DNA from: a virus
Reading direction: 5' to 3' (one strand)
IMG/VR virus record: IMGVR_UViG_3300044845_000398
Coordinates: 1 to 35,395 of that record
DNA length: 35,395 bases
Shown here: piece after piece, positions 13,338 to 21,537 of the stretch
Layout: each line of letters starts with the position of its first letter
Position numbering within the stretch: position 1 is the stretch's first letter
Position numbers and translations under genes: made by a program
Notes under the pieces: model-generated
Told to the model about the DNA's origin: nothing
The model's input: only the letters and a program-made list of their open reading frames with translations
The model's database searches: none

Positions 13338-14822
13338 TTACGGGCCAGCGTTGCGCCACGCGCCGCCAGAATAGAAATACCAGCGGTTGTTGGTCGTATC
13401 AACGACGATGGGGACAAGGCCCGTGATGGCGGTCGGCGTTCCGGTCGGCACTCCGGCGCAAGTCGGGACATAGAGAAAGCCGTTGGTCGCGGTCGTGGCG
13501 AGTGCGCCTTGTGCGCCTGCGGCAAAACTGCCGTTCGCCGTGATTTGCGCGGTGATAGAACCAGCCGTGTGCCACGAATGGGTCAGGTTCGTGCCGTTGC
13601 TGGTAATGGTGTAGCCGTTGGAAACGCCCGTCTGCTGCGCTGCAAAGATGTTCTGCGACCCTGCGCCGACATCAACCGTAAGACGATGCCCCGGCGAACT
13701 CGTCCCGATGCCGAGGTTGCCGGAGGAGTCGAGGCGCATCCGTTCGGTGGAGTTGGTCTGGAAAATGAGCGTACCTTCGGTTATCGGCGCGTTGAAAATA
13801 ACGCCCGCGTCGTTAGTCCCAGCAATGACAGCGGTGCCGATGGTCAACCCGCGACCCGCGACCGCGCCAAACCGCGCCTGCACGGAGTTACCCGCGCCCG
13901 TCACATCCAATCGCTGTGCAGGCGAACTCGTCCCGATGCCGAGGTTGCCGGAGGTGTCGAGGCGCATTTGCACCAGTCCGTTGGACAGAAATCCAAGGCT
14001 GTGATTGCTAAATGAGCCTACGAGGCCCCCCGTATCCCAACTGAACCCGGTGGTAATCGTTCCGTTGCCTGACGCCGTAATGCCACGAACATCCAACTTG
14101 TATCCCGGCGAACTCGTCCCGATGCCGAGGTTGCCGGAGGAGTCGAGGCGGGCGCGTTCTGTGCTGTTGGTCGCAAAGGCAATCGCGCCGCCGGACGAGG
14201 GCGCGTTCAGCGTGTGAAGCGCACCGATGAACCCGCCGTTCGTCGCGCTGGTGAACCGCAGCGCACGACCATTGTTCCCGGTATCGTCGCCACCGACGCG
14301 CAGGTACTCGCCCTCCGAACCGCGCAGCACTTCCAATTTGACCGCAGGCGAACTCGTCCCGATGCCGAGGTTGCCCGCCGAATTGAGCCGCCAGCCCTCC
14401 ACGCCGCCCACCGACGCGGCCAGCGTGTCCGCCGCCGGGAACCAGAGGCCGGTGTTCACATCGCCGAACGCGGAGAGCGAGGGCGTGCCCACAGCGCCCG
14501 CCGCGAAGCGCGTCAGCGCGCCGTTTGCGGTGTGCTGCTGAACCTGCGCGCCACCCGCGACCGACCACCACTCGTTCGTGCCGGCGCGGTAGATGCCCGA
14601 ACCCGGCTCGTTCGTGAACCCGAGGCCGGGCGTCGCCTGCACGCCGTCCGTCAGCCGGAGCGGGGCGAGCATGCCACCCTCGCCCGAGCGCGAGAGCGAG
14701 TCCGTCATCTCGTTGGCGATGTCGTTGAGCGTATTGTTCGCCCAGGTGGCGTCGATCAGCGTGCCGCTGACCACCGGGTTGCCGGATACGAGGCTGAAAG
14801 TGCCGGATGCATTACGAGGCAT
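13338..14822 (-). CDS. Tail fibre/receptor-binding-type protein with NLGIGTSSP repeats
   Basis: A 494-residue protein. An N-terminal anchor-like region (MPRNASGTFSLVSG, then NEMTDSLSRSGEGGML) resembles fibre bases of short-tailed phages. Four copies of the unit S/T-GNLGIGTSSP (here preceded by NSA, DSS, DTS, DSS) space out beta-rich modules. The C-terminus has NGFLYVPTCAGVPTG and ends WYFYSGGAWRNAG, a pattern common in fibre tips. No S74 chaperone domain is present here; that type of domain sits on the 18520-20322 protein. DNA here is lower in GC than most of the window. Likely host-recognition fibre. Confidence 0.8.
   Translation of the reverse strand: MPRNASGTFSLVSGNPVVSGTLIDATWANNTLNDIANEMTDSLSRSGEGGMLAPLRLTDGVQATPGLGFTNEPGSGIYRAGTNEWWSVAGGAQVQQHTANGALTRFAAGAVGTPSLSAFGDVNTGLWFPAADTLAASVGGVEGWRLNSAGNLGIGTSSPAVKLEVLRGSEGEYLRVGGDDTGNNGRALRFTSATNGGFIGALHTLNAPSSGGAIAFATNSTERARLDSSGNLGIGTSSPGYKLDVRGITASGNGTITTGFSWDTGGLVGSFSNHSLGFLSNGLVQMRLDTSGNLGIGTSSPAQRLDVTGAGNSVQARFGAVAGRGLTIGTAVIAGTNDAGVIFNAPITEGTLIFQTNSTERMRLDSSGNLGIGTSSPGHRLTVDVGAGSQNIFAAQQTGVSNGYTITSNGTNLTHSWHTAGSITAQITANGSFAAGAQGALATTATNGFLYVPTCAGVPTGTPTAITGLVPIVVDTTNNRWYFYSGGAWRNAGP
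13693..14390. repeat. Four near-identical about 44-bp repeats in the fibre gene
   Basis: Units at 13693-13736, 13921-13964, 14107-14150 and 14347-14390 begin GGCGAACTCGTCCCGATGCC and encode the NLGIGTSSP motif. The first and third look identical; the second differs by a base (GGAGGTGTCG), and the fourth diverges at its end. They could be homologous-exchange points within the fibre. Confidence 0.8.
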
Positions 14823-14825
14823 GGG

Positions 14826-16883
14826 TTACTCCGTCTGGGTCTGGACTGTCATCGCGCGCGCGGTGGCAGTCACGTCTTGGGCGCGCAGCTGCCCCTGCGC
14901 CTGCAATCGGCGAAGGCGCTCGAGGAAGGCCTGCTGCGCAGCAGGGTCGTTGAAGTTGGTGAGCTGACGCGCCACCTCGGCGCGGGTCTCGGCGTTGGCA
15001 CCGGCGGTCACCTTGTCGTAGACCGCGCGCACGCTGCGCACCAGCGTCTGCGTCGGGCTGCTCGTCGCCGCATCGGTCGCCAGATCCATCGCGAGGTCGC
15101 CGGCTTCGACTGCCTTGTCGGCGGTCTGCGAGTTCGAGCGCACGAACGCATTCGTCTGTGCTGCCGTGTTCTCGTCTGTGATGCGTCCGCGCAGCGCCTG
15201 GACGCGGCGGTCAGGGACGGCCGCCTCGAGCTTGGCCCGAGCGGCGCGGCTGCCCGCCACCGAGCGCAGCACGTTCGGCTGCGAGGCCAGATCCGGCATC
15301 GAATCGACCCGCTCGCGCAGCGCCTCGATGACGCCCCGGCCGTACCACTTGTTCTCGGCCGGCGTGCCGCCCGTCCGCTGCGCGATTACGTCCTGCAGGC
15401 TGTCCTTGTTGAACTCCCGCCCGCTCTCGAGCGCATCGCGCGCCTGAGCGGGGCCGGCGTAGCTCGCCCGGGCGGTCGCGTAAGTGCTGCCGCCGGGGGC
15501 GGCATCAGCCGCCTCGAGCAGCTGCCGGCGCAGGGCGTCGGCCATGCTGCGCTCTTCGCGCGTGCCGATAGAGACCGCGTCCGCCGGGCGCGGGCCCTGC
15601 TGGTACTGCGGCAGGAGGAGCTCGTCGATGTTCTGCTTCACGCGATCGACGTCGCGGAAGGTCGGCGGACGGCGCAGTGTGCCCGCGTCGTTGTAGAGCG
15701 GGTCCACCGGCATGCCCCAGCCGCGCCGGGCTGTCTCGCTGCCCTGCACGATGTCGCGCACGCGCGGCACTTGGAAGGGTGCTCGGGACGCGAAATCGTT
15801 GAGCGGCGGCAGCTGGTCGAGCTGGCCGTAGAACGGCGCCGACTCGGTGCGCGCCTGGTTGATGAGCGCGTCGGCGCGCGCGCCGGCGTTGCCGGTGCTG
15901 GTGCGACCGATTGCTCGCTCGAGGAAATTGATGACGCGATCGGGCTGCGCGGCCGCGCGCGCCTGCAGGGCCTCGTCGATGATGGCGCTGCCCTCGCCAG
16001 GGAGCGTCCGCACGCCGCGCGCGAGGCGCTGCACGGGCTGGCCGCCCACGTCCACGAGGCCAAGCGGCACGCCCCGGCGCCGCGCCGCGTCGAGCCGCGC
16101 AGCGGCGGCTTCCGGCGCAACCCCGCCCACTTCCATCGCCTGCAGAATCTTGGCCTCTGCGGCCGTTATGGGGGCTTCTGGGGTGGCCCCAACGTTGAGG
16201 GGCGCCATGGGCGACACGCCGCTCCTGCCGGCTCCCATCGCGTCCGCGACGCGCTTGAGGTACGGGGTGGCGCGGCCGGAGAGGCTGGACAGCGACTGCA
16301 TGCCACCGCCCACAGCTCCGCCCAGTCCGAGGCCAAGCGCGGCGCCCGTGAACGCGCCCGTCGCGCGTTCACCCGGATTTTCTGTCAGAGCGCCGGCCAC
16401 CATGCCCGGCACCGCGCCGACCCTCGCGCCCTCGCGCACGGCTTGGCCGACCGTCTGCACGCTGCGCAGCGGCGCCCCGCCGCCGTAGAGCGCGTTCATC
16501 GTGAGTTGAAGGGCGCGGCCACCAGCCGCGCCGCCGGCCGCAATCGTGCCAGGGCCGGGGGCTGCGAGCGTGCCACCGAGCGTCGCCATGGCGACGGGCG
16601 TGATAGCGCCGAGGCCGGTCGCGGCGGCCGACAGGTACGGGTTGCGAAACTGGAACGCTTCACGCTCGCTGCGCTGCCGCTCGAGCGACTTGCGGTAGTC
16701 GCCGCCGGTCAGCCTTTCAACGCCCGCCTGCAGCTCGTCCGCACCGCCCAAGGTGATGCCTTGGTTGAACTGCTGCGCGAGGCCACTGAGCAGGCCGGGC
16801 GAAACCTTGGCCGCATGCTTGCGATACGCTTCCTCCGGCGTCGCAGCGTCGTAGATTTCACCGTCGATGCGGTACTTGCCCAT
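14826..16883 (-). CDS. Putative internal virion / DNA ejection protein
   Basis: A 685-residue protein. After a short start (MGKYRIDGEIYDAATPEEAY) comes a Gly/Ala-rich hydrophobic region (about 85-200: AAATGLGAITPVAMATLGG and ALGLGLGGAVGGG), then a long Arg/Ala/Gln-rich helical body. This design (membrane-interacting glycine zipper plus helical rod) is typical of podovirus ejection proteins that enter the host envelope, but no exact family is certain. It lies between the fibre and other internal proteins, which fits. RBS GGGAGG before ATG 16883. Confidence 0.55.
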   Translation of the reverse strand: MGKYRIDGEIYDAATPEEAYRKHAAKVSPGLLSGLAQQFNQGITLGGADELQAGVERLTGGDYRKSLERQRSEREAFQFRNPYLSAAATGLGAITPVAMATLGGTLAAPGPGTIAAGGAAGGRALQLTMNALYGGGAPLRSVQTVGQAVREGARVGAVPGMVAGALTENPGERATGAFTGAALGLGLGGAVGGGMQSLSSLSGRATPYLKRVADAMGAGRSGVSPMAPLNVGATPEAPITAAEAKILQAMEVGGVAPEAAAARLDAARRRGVPLGLVDVGGQPVQRLARGVRTLPGEGSAIIDEALQARAAAQPDRVINFLERAIGRTSTGNAGARADALINQARTESAPFYGQLDQLPPLNDFASRAPFQVPRVRDIVQGSETARRGWGMPVDPLYNDAGTLRRPPTFRDVDRVKQNIDELLLPQYQQGPRPADAVSIGTREERSMADALRRQLLEAADAAPGGSTYATARASYAGPAQARDALESGREFNKDSLQDVIAQRTGGTPAENKWYGRGVIEALRERVDSMPDLASQPNVLRSVAGSRAARAKLEAAVPDRRVQALRGRITDENTAAQTNAFVRSNSQTADKAVEAGDLAMDLATDAATSSPTQTLVRSVRAVYDKVTAGANAETRAEVARQLTNFNDPAAQQAFLERLRRLQAQGQLRAQDVTATARAMTVQTQTE

Positions 16884-16886
16884 GGC

Positions 16887-18116
16887 TTACCTCCCGCGCC
16901 CCAGCGAGGGCAGGTCGATGACGCCGTCGTCATTGGCTTCGTCCGAGTAGCCCGCAGGCGGCGTGAAGTACCGATACGCGGGGCCTGCTCCGATTGCCAT
17001 GCTTTGCGCGCTGTTTTGAAGCGCCTGCATTTTGCGATCGATGTCCGCCTTGGAGTCGCCCGGCCACGGCAGATAGAGTGGGCCGTAGGACGACCACTCA
17101 TCGTCTGTGATTGCGGCGCCGGACTCTTTGCGCAGGATGGCCGCCAAGACCTTGCGGCCTTCGGTGTAAAAGGCACGGCCCTGATCGCTTGCGAAGCTGC
17201 GCGGAGTGAGCGCGTTGGAGATGCCGCCGAGCCAGCCAGAAGACGGCGGACCCGCTGCTGCTTGATCTTGCCGGTTCGGGCGGTAGCCACCCTTGACTGC
17301 ATCGACCATCGTCGGCAGCGACTCGACCATGTTCTGGGCGAAGAACCGCGACTTGTCCTGTGTGTCGGTCAGCGACGGCAATGCGCCCTGCGGGATGTTG
17401 AACCCCGGCCTGGCAGCCATCGAGCCCGGCGCAGCCGCAGGCATCCCGCCTGCGCCCGGAGCCCCGCCCGCAAGCGGCTGGGTCTGCCCGGTGCGGCTGT
17501 TGTAGAGCAGCACCTGCCCGGTGTTGGGATCTGTGACGTGCGACCACGTCCCCTGCCCGGCCAGAGTCTGCCGCAGCATCCGCGCCTCTTGACGCTCCGA
17601 TGCCGCATCCGATCGAGCCTGCCGGCGCTCGTCGAGGCCCATCTCGAACTGCCCGAGCCGCAGCAGCCGATCGGCCTCACGCTCGCGCCCCGCCGACGGG
17701 TCGCGCAGCACCGTGCCGTCAGGCCCGATGGTCGCCGTGCCCACCTTCATGGGGTCCTGCGCCGCCATCGCGCGCTTCAAGAACGCACCCTGCAGCGGCT
17801 CGAAGCGCCGCCCGGCCACGCTCGCCGCGATGGCATTCAGCATCGCATCCTCGCCCTGCAGCGAACGCTGCCGCGCGAAGTCCGAGGCGGCCGTGTAGTC
17901 GTCCTCGGCGCTCATCAGCTCGAGGCCGCGGCGGATGTTCTCCTCTCCCGGCTGCACGCGGGTCGAGAGCGTGCCGCCGGCGCTCGCCTTGCGCGTCGCG
18001 CGCGGGAGCGCACGAGGGGGCGCCACAGGCGGCGCGGCAGCCGGGGCACCCCCAGCCGCAGCCATCGCCTGCAGCCGCCGCAGCGCCTCTTCCTGCGCGT
18101 CCTCGTAGAGGCTCAC
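16887..18116 (-). CDS. Putative internal virion / ejection protein
   Basis: A 409-residue protein. The N-terminal third is Ala/Pro-rich and disordered (PAAAPPVAPPRALPRATR), the middle is charged coiled coil (QFEMGLDERRQARSDAASER). A conserved C-terminal part (FYTEGRKVLAAILRKESG, DDEWSSYGPLYLP) is shared with phage injection proteins, from memory. GTG 18116 overlaps the previous stop. Probably part of the ejected or internal core. Confidence 0.5.
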   Translation of the reverse strand: MSLYEDAQEEALRRLQAMAAAGGAPAAAPPVAPPRALPRATRKASAGGTLSTRVQPGEENIRRGLELMSAEDDYTAASDFARQRSLQGEDAMLNAIAASVAGRRFEPLQGAFLKRAMAAQDPMKVGTATIGPDGTVLRDPSAGREREADRLLRLGQFEMGLDERRQARSDAASERQEARMLRQTLAGQGTWSHVTDPNTGQVLLYNSRTGQTQPLAGGAPGAGGMPAAAPGSMAARPGFNIPQGALPSLTDTQDKSRFFAQNMVESLPTMVDAVKGGYRPNRQDQAAAGPPSSGWLGGISNALTPRSFASDQGRAFYTEGRKVLAAILRKESGAAITDDEWSSYGPLYLPWPGDSKADIDRKMQALQNSAQSMAIGAGPAYRYFTPPAGYSDEANDDGVIDLPSLGRGR

Positions 18117-18523
18117 ATCGCCCCCGAGAAGAAGTCGTCTTCCTCGCCGTAGGGCCGCTTGCCGGTCGCCGGCAGCATCGCAGCCGCAGGCGGCGTCGAG
18201 CCCTTGCCCGCCCCGCGCCGCGCGGCGACGCGGTCACGCAGCGCCTTGACGTAGTCCACGTTCTTGGCGCTCTGGTCGGTGTAGCCCTGGTCGAGCTGCT
18301 TCTGGCCGCGGTTCGCGGCGTAGGCCTGACCGACCTGCGCGAGCGCCTGCGTCCACGACGGCGCCACGACCACGCGCCCGGCCTGCTGCGCTTGCGGCGC
18401 CTGCATGCTCTGCGCGCGCAGCATGTCCACCTGCGCCTGACGGCGCGCGAGCTTCTCTTCCTCGGGGCTCATCGCCCCCGCCTGCAGGAGATAGTCGAAG
18501 TACAGATCGTCGTTCATGCTCAT
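18113..18523 (-). CDS. Hypothetical virion-associated protein
   Basis: A 136-residue protein, Ala/Gln-rich and helical (EEEKLARRQAQVDMLRAQ), basic C-terminus. ATG 18523 overlaps the stop of the upstream repeat protein (ATGA), and its end overlaps the next gene. No family recognised; position suggests a minor internal or tail protein. Confidence 0.5.
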   Translation of the reverse strand: MSMNDDLYFDYLLQAGAMSPEEEKLARRQAQVDMLRAQSMQAPQAQQAGRVVVAPSWTQALAQVGQAYAANRGQKQLDQGYTDQSAKNVDYVKALRDRVAARRGAGKGSTPPAAAMLPATGKRPYGEEDDFFSGAM

Positions 18524-20322
18524 GCTGCTACCCGTCCGTAGTCCACCATCAGATACCCGCTCGGATGCCGCTTCACGAGGTCAGGCCGCACGGCCGCGAC
18601 CTCCTGAGCGATGACGCCGCGCTGCGGGAACCCAGCCATCTCGTACTCGTAGATGCCGACGCCCAAGTCGGCGTGCGTGCCGACGCGCTTCACCCGGCGC
18701 TTGAGTCGCCGGTCGGAGAACATGAAGGCGGTCGAGGCCAAGCTGCTCAGGCCGCCCATCGTGTTCGCCATGCCCTGCTGCTGCGCGTTGAAGGCATCCA
18801 TGCCGGCCTGGTACTGCATGTTCGCGGCGTTCAAAAGCTGCGGCGTCTCCGCGATGCCCGATGCGTTGAAGCGCGGCATCTGCGGCATGCCGACCTGCTG
18901 GCCGGTCAGGAGCGCGTTCATCTCGTTGAGCGACATGCCGCGGCGCTGCTGCTGCTCGGCGATCGCCTGCTGCCGCAGCTGGTTCATCATGTTGGCGTAC
19001 TGCATGTTCTGGCCGAACTGCTGCTGCTGCGCCTGATTCATCGCCTGCATGCGGTTGATGTCGAGGTTCTGCGCCTGATTCATCGCCTGATTGCCGAACT
19101 GACCGGCGGCGAGGTCCTGCGAGAACGCCTGCTGCCCGGCGCGGTTGGCGAGGTCGGCCTGCCCCATCATCTGGCCGAAATACTGCGCCTGCGCCTCGTT
19201 GCCGAAGCGCCCCGCGCCGACATCTTGGTTGAACGCCTGCTGCGTCGCCTGATTGGCGAAGTTGCCGGCGGCGAGACCTTGGTTGAACCGCTGGTCGGCC
19301 GCCTGATTGGCGAACTGCGCCGCGCCCATGTTCTGGTTGAAGGCCTGCCCCAGCGCCTGATTGCGGAACTGGTTCGCCGCGAGACCTTGGCCGAACGCCT
19401 GATTGGCGGCCTGGTTGGCGAACTGGCCGCCCGACACGTCCTCGTTGAAGGCCTGCTGCCGCGCACCCATCTGCATGCCGAAGAGGCGCTGCGCCTCCTG
19501 ACCCGCCTGCCCGAGCGCGTTGTACCGTTCGGCAGCCTGCCGGCCGCCCAAGTCGTCGAGCGCGCGCTGATAGCCGCGCGTGCCCACCTTGAAGCCGCGG
19601 TTCGAGAGGTCGGTCTCGAGCGACTGCTGCGCGAGCTGCTGCGCCGGCAGCATCGCCGACATCAGGTCGTTCGCCACACGGTCGCGGAAGGTGTTGTCGA
19701 TCTGCGGCAGCGCCGGGTTGTCGCCCGTCGCCAAGCCGCGCTGCACCTGCTCGGTGCCGGTGCCGAAAGACATGGCACCCGTGCCGGGATCGACGCCGCC
19801 CACAAGGCCGGTCTGGCCGATGCCGCGCTGCACGGAGTCCGACATGGACCCGACGCCCATCTGCGGGCCGCCGAAGTTGAAGCCCGACACCACGCCGCGC
19901 GGCCCGACGCCCGTCTGCAGCCCCGGCGTGTAGTCGGCGACGCCCGTCTGCAACTGCCCCGGCGTTCCGGCAGAGGTCAGCGCCGGCAGGCTGTTCCAAT
20001 CGAAGGGCTGCTGGTACTCGCCCTGCACGCGGCCCATGAACGCATTCGCAAGGTCGCTGCGGCCCTGCTGGATGCCGATCTGCGAGTCGAGGGCGTTCTG
20101 CAGGCGCGGGTCGAGGCTCGTGTTCTGCGTCCACTCGGTGACCTGCTGCCCGGTCGCCGGGTCGGTCACCGCGCGCGTCGTCCACGACTCCGAGCCGAAC
20201 GGCGTGTTGATGTTCGGCCGGTTGGCGAAGTTCTGCGTGTTCAGATTCTCGCGCGATGCCTGAGCCTGCGCGTTTGCCGCGCCGGTGTAGTCAGGCGGCG
20301 GCGGCGTGCGTTTGCTGCCCAT
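18520..20322 (-). CDS. Virion protein with nine 18-residue repeats and an S74-type C-terminal chaperone domain
   Basis: A 600-residue protein. Start ATG 20322 (MGSKRTPP) has GGAG 7 nt upstream; GTG 20328 is an alternative. Residues about 290-450 hold nine helical repeats of exactly 18 residues (e.g. QAFNQDVGAG, QAFSQDLAAGQF). The C-terminus (FSDRRLKRRVKRVG, YEYEMAG, GVIAQEVAAVRPDLV, YLMVDYGRV) is an intramolecular-chaperone (S74) domain. S74 domains trimerise fibres and often cut themselves off. This protein probably forms a trimeric coiled rod, perhaps a tail or internal spike. Autocleavage residues cannot be confirmed by eye. Confidence 0.65.
   Translation of the reverse strand: MGSKRTPPPPDYTGAANAQAQASRENLNTQNFANRPNINTPFGSESWTTRAVTDPATGQQVTEWTQNTSLDPRLQNALDSQIGIQQGRSDLANAFMGRVQGEYQQPFDWNSLPALTSAGTPGQLQTGVADYTPGLQTGVGPRGVVSGFNFGGPQMGVGSMSDSVQRGIGQTGLVGGVDPGTGAMSFGTGTEQVQRGLATGDNPALPQIDNTFRDRVANDLMSAMLPAQQLAQQSLETDLSNRGFKVGTRGYQRALDDLGGRQAAERYNALGQAGQEAQRLFGMQMGARQQAFNEDVSGGQFANQAANQAFGQGLAANQFRNQALGQAFNQNMGAAQFANQAADQRFNQGLAAGNFANQATQQAFNQDVGAGRFGNEAQAQYFGQMMGQADLANRAGQQAFSQDLAAGQFGNQAMNQAQNLDINRMQAMNQAQQQQFGQNMQYANMMNQLRQQAIAEQQQRRGMSLNEMNALLTGQQVGMPQMPRFNASGIAETPQLLNAANMQYQAGMDAFNAQQQGMANTMGGLSSLASTAFMFSDRRLKRRVKRVGTHADLGVGIYEYEMAGFPQRGVIAQEVAAVRPDLVKRHPSGYLMVDYGRVAA
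18967..19458. repeat. Nine tandem 54-bp coding repeats
   Basis: The in-frame Gln/Ala/Asn/Phe-rich block of the S74 protein gene repeats with an exact 18-codon period; conserved positions are Q-A-F at the start and F-A-N-Q-A near the end of each unit. On DNA, GCCTGATTGGCGAA and GTTGAA segments recur. Such tandem repeats can change copy number by recombination. Confidence 0.8.
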
Positions 20323-20728
20323 TCTCACTCTCCAGGTAGCGGCAGTTCTCGCGCCGCAGTTGCAGAATCACCAAGTCCCCACCCGGCGCACCGTCACGGA
20401 TGCGCCCCACCTCCTCGAACCCGACGTGCTTGTCGAAGCGCAGCGCGCGCTCGTTCGTGGACGGCACCATGCCGATCAGCACGTTGAGCCCCGCCACGCC
20501 GAAGGCGTAGTCGAAACAGGCGCGGAGGAGCTCGCGCGTCACCCAGTTGCCTTCGCCCGCGACGTGCATCTCGCACGACGCGCCGTTCCACGCATCGAAG
20601 CCCACCACGCCGCGGATCTTCCCCTCCGGCGACACGTTCGCGATGCACTTGAGCCACGGCGTCGGCATGTAGCCGATGCGCTCGCAAAGCCACCGCGCAA
20701 GCAGGTCCTGATGCGCGGTCTGGATCAC
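20291..20728 (-). CDS. GNAT-like acetyltransferase in the virion operon
   Basis: A 145-residue protein with GNAT features: core GKIRGVVGFDAWNG, a motif-A-like region GEGNWVTRELLRACFDYAFG, and motif-B-like NERALRFDKHVGFEEVGRIRDG. GTG 20728 overlaps the upstream stop (GTGA), with GAGGAGG 7 nt before. Its end overlaps the next gene by 32 nt. It would transfer an acetyl group from acetyl-CoA; target (virion, host protein, or small molecule) unknown. Confidence 0.7.
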   Translation of the reverse strand: MIQTAHQDLLARWLCERIGYMPTPWLKCIANVSPEGKIRGVVGFDAWNGASCEMHVAGEGNWVTRELLRACFDYAFGVAGLNVLIGMVPSTNERALRFDKHVGFEEVGRIRDGAPGGDLVILQLRRENCRYLESENGQQTHAAAA

Positions 20729-21537
20729 AGCATCGCCTCCTCGGCGCCGAAGTCGCGCATCATCAGGAAGCGCAGCAGCTCGGGGTCGATCTGCAGTTCC
20801 GGCGCGCCCGGCGGCGGGGGCGGAACCTTCGGCTGCCCAGCCGGCACCGGCATGCCCTGCTCGGGCTCGAGGATCTGCGGCTGGTAGGGAATCTGCTGCG
20901 GGGGCAGTTCCACGCCCGGCATCTGATGGATGTAGTTCAGAAAGTCGAAGTCAGCCATCGACGGCAGCGGCGCACCCTCCGGCGCGGGCGCAGCGGCAGG
21001 CTCGGAGCCGAGCTCGGCGCGCTGGTTCGGTCGCATGTACTCGAGCAGCCCGAAGTCCATGTCCACAAGCGGCGGCTGCCCGCCCGGCGCGGGGGGCGAG
21101 GCCGGCTCCGTCACCGAGGGGTTCTCGGGCACCATGCCGCCGTAGAGGTTCTGGCCGCCGGGGCGCGGCGCAAGAACATCGAACAGGTCGGGGTTGTAGC
21201 GGAAGTTCGGGTTGTAGCCGTCCGGCAGCGTCACGCCGTCCACGAAGCCAGGCATGCCAGAGGTCTCGCGGTTGCCATCGCGCCCCCGGCGATAGCCCGG
21301 CGGCAGCCCGTCGCGCTCGCCCGGCGGCGGGGTGGACTTCCTGATGTCTTGCGCAGGAGTGCTCGACGGGTCGGGAGGGCGTCGTGCCTTGGGCGATGCA
21401 GGAGGAGGACGAACAGGCATCACCAGCTCCCGACCCGCCGAACTCATCCACGGGTAGGACAATGCCTGCGGGCCGCTCGGGGCCGCAGGCGCGTTGCGCG
21501 AAGCCGCGCGCAGGGCGGCGATCTTGGAATCAGCCAT
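20725..21537 (-). CDS. Proline-rich disordered protein of the virion operon
   Basis: A 270-residue protein, ATG 21537 (MADSKIAALRAAS), overlapping the upstream stop (TGATG). The chain is rich in Pro/Gly/Ala (PAPGGQPP, PKVPPPPPGAPELQ) with short conserved islands (DFDFLNYIHQMPG, ELLRFLMMRDFG). No family recognised. Late position suggests a minor structural or assembly protein. Confidence 0.55.
   Translation of the reverse strand: MADSKIAALRAASRNAPAAPSGPQALSYPWMSSAGRELVMPVRPPPASPKARRPPDPSSTPAQDIRKSTPPPGERDGLPPGYRRGRDGNRETSGMPGFVDGVTLPDGYNPNFRYNPDLFDVLAPRPGGQNLYGGMVPENPSVTEPASPPAPGGQPPLVDMDFGLLEYMRPNQRAELGSEPAAAPAPEGAPLPSMADFDFLNYIHQMPGVELPPQQIPYQPQILEPEQGMPVPAGQPKVPPPPPGAPELQIDPELLRFLMMRDFGAEEAML

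Noticed and set aside
14214-18152. Very long + strand reading frame (over 1300 codons)
   Set aside because: It lies opposite four well-supported - strand virion genes; its protein is Arg/Ala/His-rich with no domains, as expected for an antisense frame in GC-rich DNA.
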